Shown: positions 12,750 through 13,338 of the stretch, piece by piece
How the letters are laid out: each line of letters begins with the position of its first letter
How positions within the stretch are numbered: position 1 is the stretch's first letter
Source: JAWWBG01 sp033721095
Lineage (GTDB): Bacteria > Actinomycetota > Nitriliruptoria > Nitriliruptorales > Nitriliruptoraceae
DNA: 13,338 nt
Assembly: GCA_033721095.1 (NCBI GenBank)
Contig: JAWWBG010000054.1
Span: 1 to 13,338, forward strand
Direction of reading: 5' to 3'
The notes under the pieces: model-generated
Seen by the model: the letters and a program-made list of their open reading frames with translations, nothing else
Databases searched by the model: none
Told to the model about the DNA's origin: nothing
Made by a program: the position numbers and the translations under genes

Positions 12750-13338
12750 TCATGCCGCAGCCAGCTTCGCCGCCGCCCGCTGCACATCGTCGGCGCCGCC
12801 GACGTAGCTGAAGGCCTGCTCGGGGATCTCGTCGAACTCGCCCTCGACCAGCGCCTTGAAGGCCTCGACGGTCTCCTTGATGGGGACGTAGACGCCGGGG
12901 TTGCCGGTGAACTGCTCGGCGACGTTGAAGTTCTGGGAGAAGAAGTTCCGGGCCTTGCGGGCGCGGCCGACGACGACCTTGTCCTCCTCGGACAGCTCGT
13001 CGAGGCCGAGGATGGCGATGATGTCCTGGAGGTCCTTGTAACGCTGGAGGATCTCCTGCGTCTGGACCGCCACGTCGTAGTGCTCCTGCCCGACGACCAG
13101 CGGGTCCAGGATCCGCGACGTCGAGTCCAACGGGTCGACCGCCGGGTAGATGCCCAGCGACGCGATTTCACGGGACAACACCGTCTGCGCATCGAGGTGG
13201 GCGAACGTCGTGGCCGGAGCGGGGTCGGTGATGTCATCGGCCGGCACGTAGATGGCTTGCAGCGACGTGATCGACCGGCCCTTCAACGAGGTGATCCGTT
13301 CTTGCAGGAAGCCCATTTCGCCGGCCAGTGTCGGCTGG
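12750..13338 (-). CDS. atpD: F1Fo ATP synthase beta subunit (partial, C-terminal 195 residues)
   Basis: The C-terminal part of the catalytic beta subunit; its start lies beyond the right edge. From the edge it reads QPTLAGEMGFLQERI, then the nucleotide-domain stretch SLQAIYVPADDITDPAPATT, then HLDAQTVLSREIASLGIYPA, all strongly conserved in beta subunits. The regulatory DELSEED motif is intact in LGLDELSEEDK, followed by the FFSQNF and EQFTGNPGVYV stretches. The C-terminus ends KLAAA and is of normal length. The order atpD-atpC matches the usual atp operon. Proton or sodium specificity cannot be read from this subunit. Confidence 0.98.
   Translation of the reverse strand, partial: QPTLAGEMGFLQERITSLKGRSITSLQAIYVPADDITDPAPATTFAHLDAQTVLSREIASLGIYPAVDPLDSTSRILDPLVVGQEHYDVAVQTQEILQRYKDLQDIIAILGLDELSEEDKVVVGRARKARNFFSQNFNVAEQFTGNPGVYVPIKETVEAFKALVEGEFDEIPEQAFSYVGGADDVQRAAAKLAAA

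Noticed and set aside
12716..13237. Upstream extension of the atpC frame into the beta subunit gene
   Set aside because: The extension is Arg/Ser/Thr-rich out-of-frame translation of atpD; atpC has a clear start with GGAGG at 12724-12728.

Overview
The window is high-GC chromosomal DNA with tightly packed genes and many GTG starts. The gene order around atpDC, murA, methylmalonyl-CoA epimerase, thiolase and meaB resembles what I remember from Mycobacterium tuberculosis and Streptomyces. I read it as an actinobacterial housekeeping region, possibly from a less-studied deep-branching lineage; the species cannot be named from the sequence alone. I see no mobile element, phage, CRISPR array, RNA gene, toxin-antitoxin pair or defence island.

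Layout. (1) 1-1472, minus strand: the N-terminal part of a MeaB-type GTPase, preceded by a thiolase. (2) 1473-1628: a divergent promoter region with a 12-bp perfect palindrome near its centre. (3) 1629-3556, plus strand: methylmalonyl-CoA epimerase, a small conserved-looking protein of unknown function, and a zinc-dependent dehydrogenase joined to it by an ATGA overlap. This is the only plus-strand block. (4) 3611-7777, minus strand: a probable SCP2-like protein, a fused double 3-hydroxyacyl-CoA dehydrogenase, a DUF1232 membrane protein, a membrane-anchored cyclophilin and a second, cytoplasmic cyclophilin. (5) 7842-12276, minus strand: a divergent TetR-type regulator, MurA, a SpoIID/LytB-type exported protein and a CPBP-family membrane protease; the last three genes overlap. 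(6) 12335-13338, minus strand: ATP synthase epsilon subunit and the C-terminal part of the beta subunit.

How the genes fit together. Thiolase, 3-hydroxyacyl-CoA dehydrogenase, epimerase and the MeaB mutase chaperone fit short-chain acyl-CoA and propionate/methylmalonyl-CoA metabolism. MurA, SpoIID-like protein and CPBP protease look like a translationally coupled envelope group. The two cyclophilins cover the cytoplasm and the outer face of the membrane.

The most notable details are residue-level. MurA carries Asp where most bacteria have the fosfomycin-reactive Cys. The epimerase has Gln in place of the usual first metal-binding His. The second half of the fused dehydrogenase has lost the acidic NAD-selecting residue and has arginines around that site. 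meaB has no ATG, GTG or TTG start available at its expected N-terminus. The TetR-like protein has an aberrant recognition helix. I found no clearly undescribed multi-gene system.
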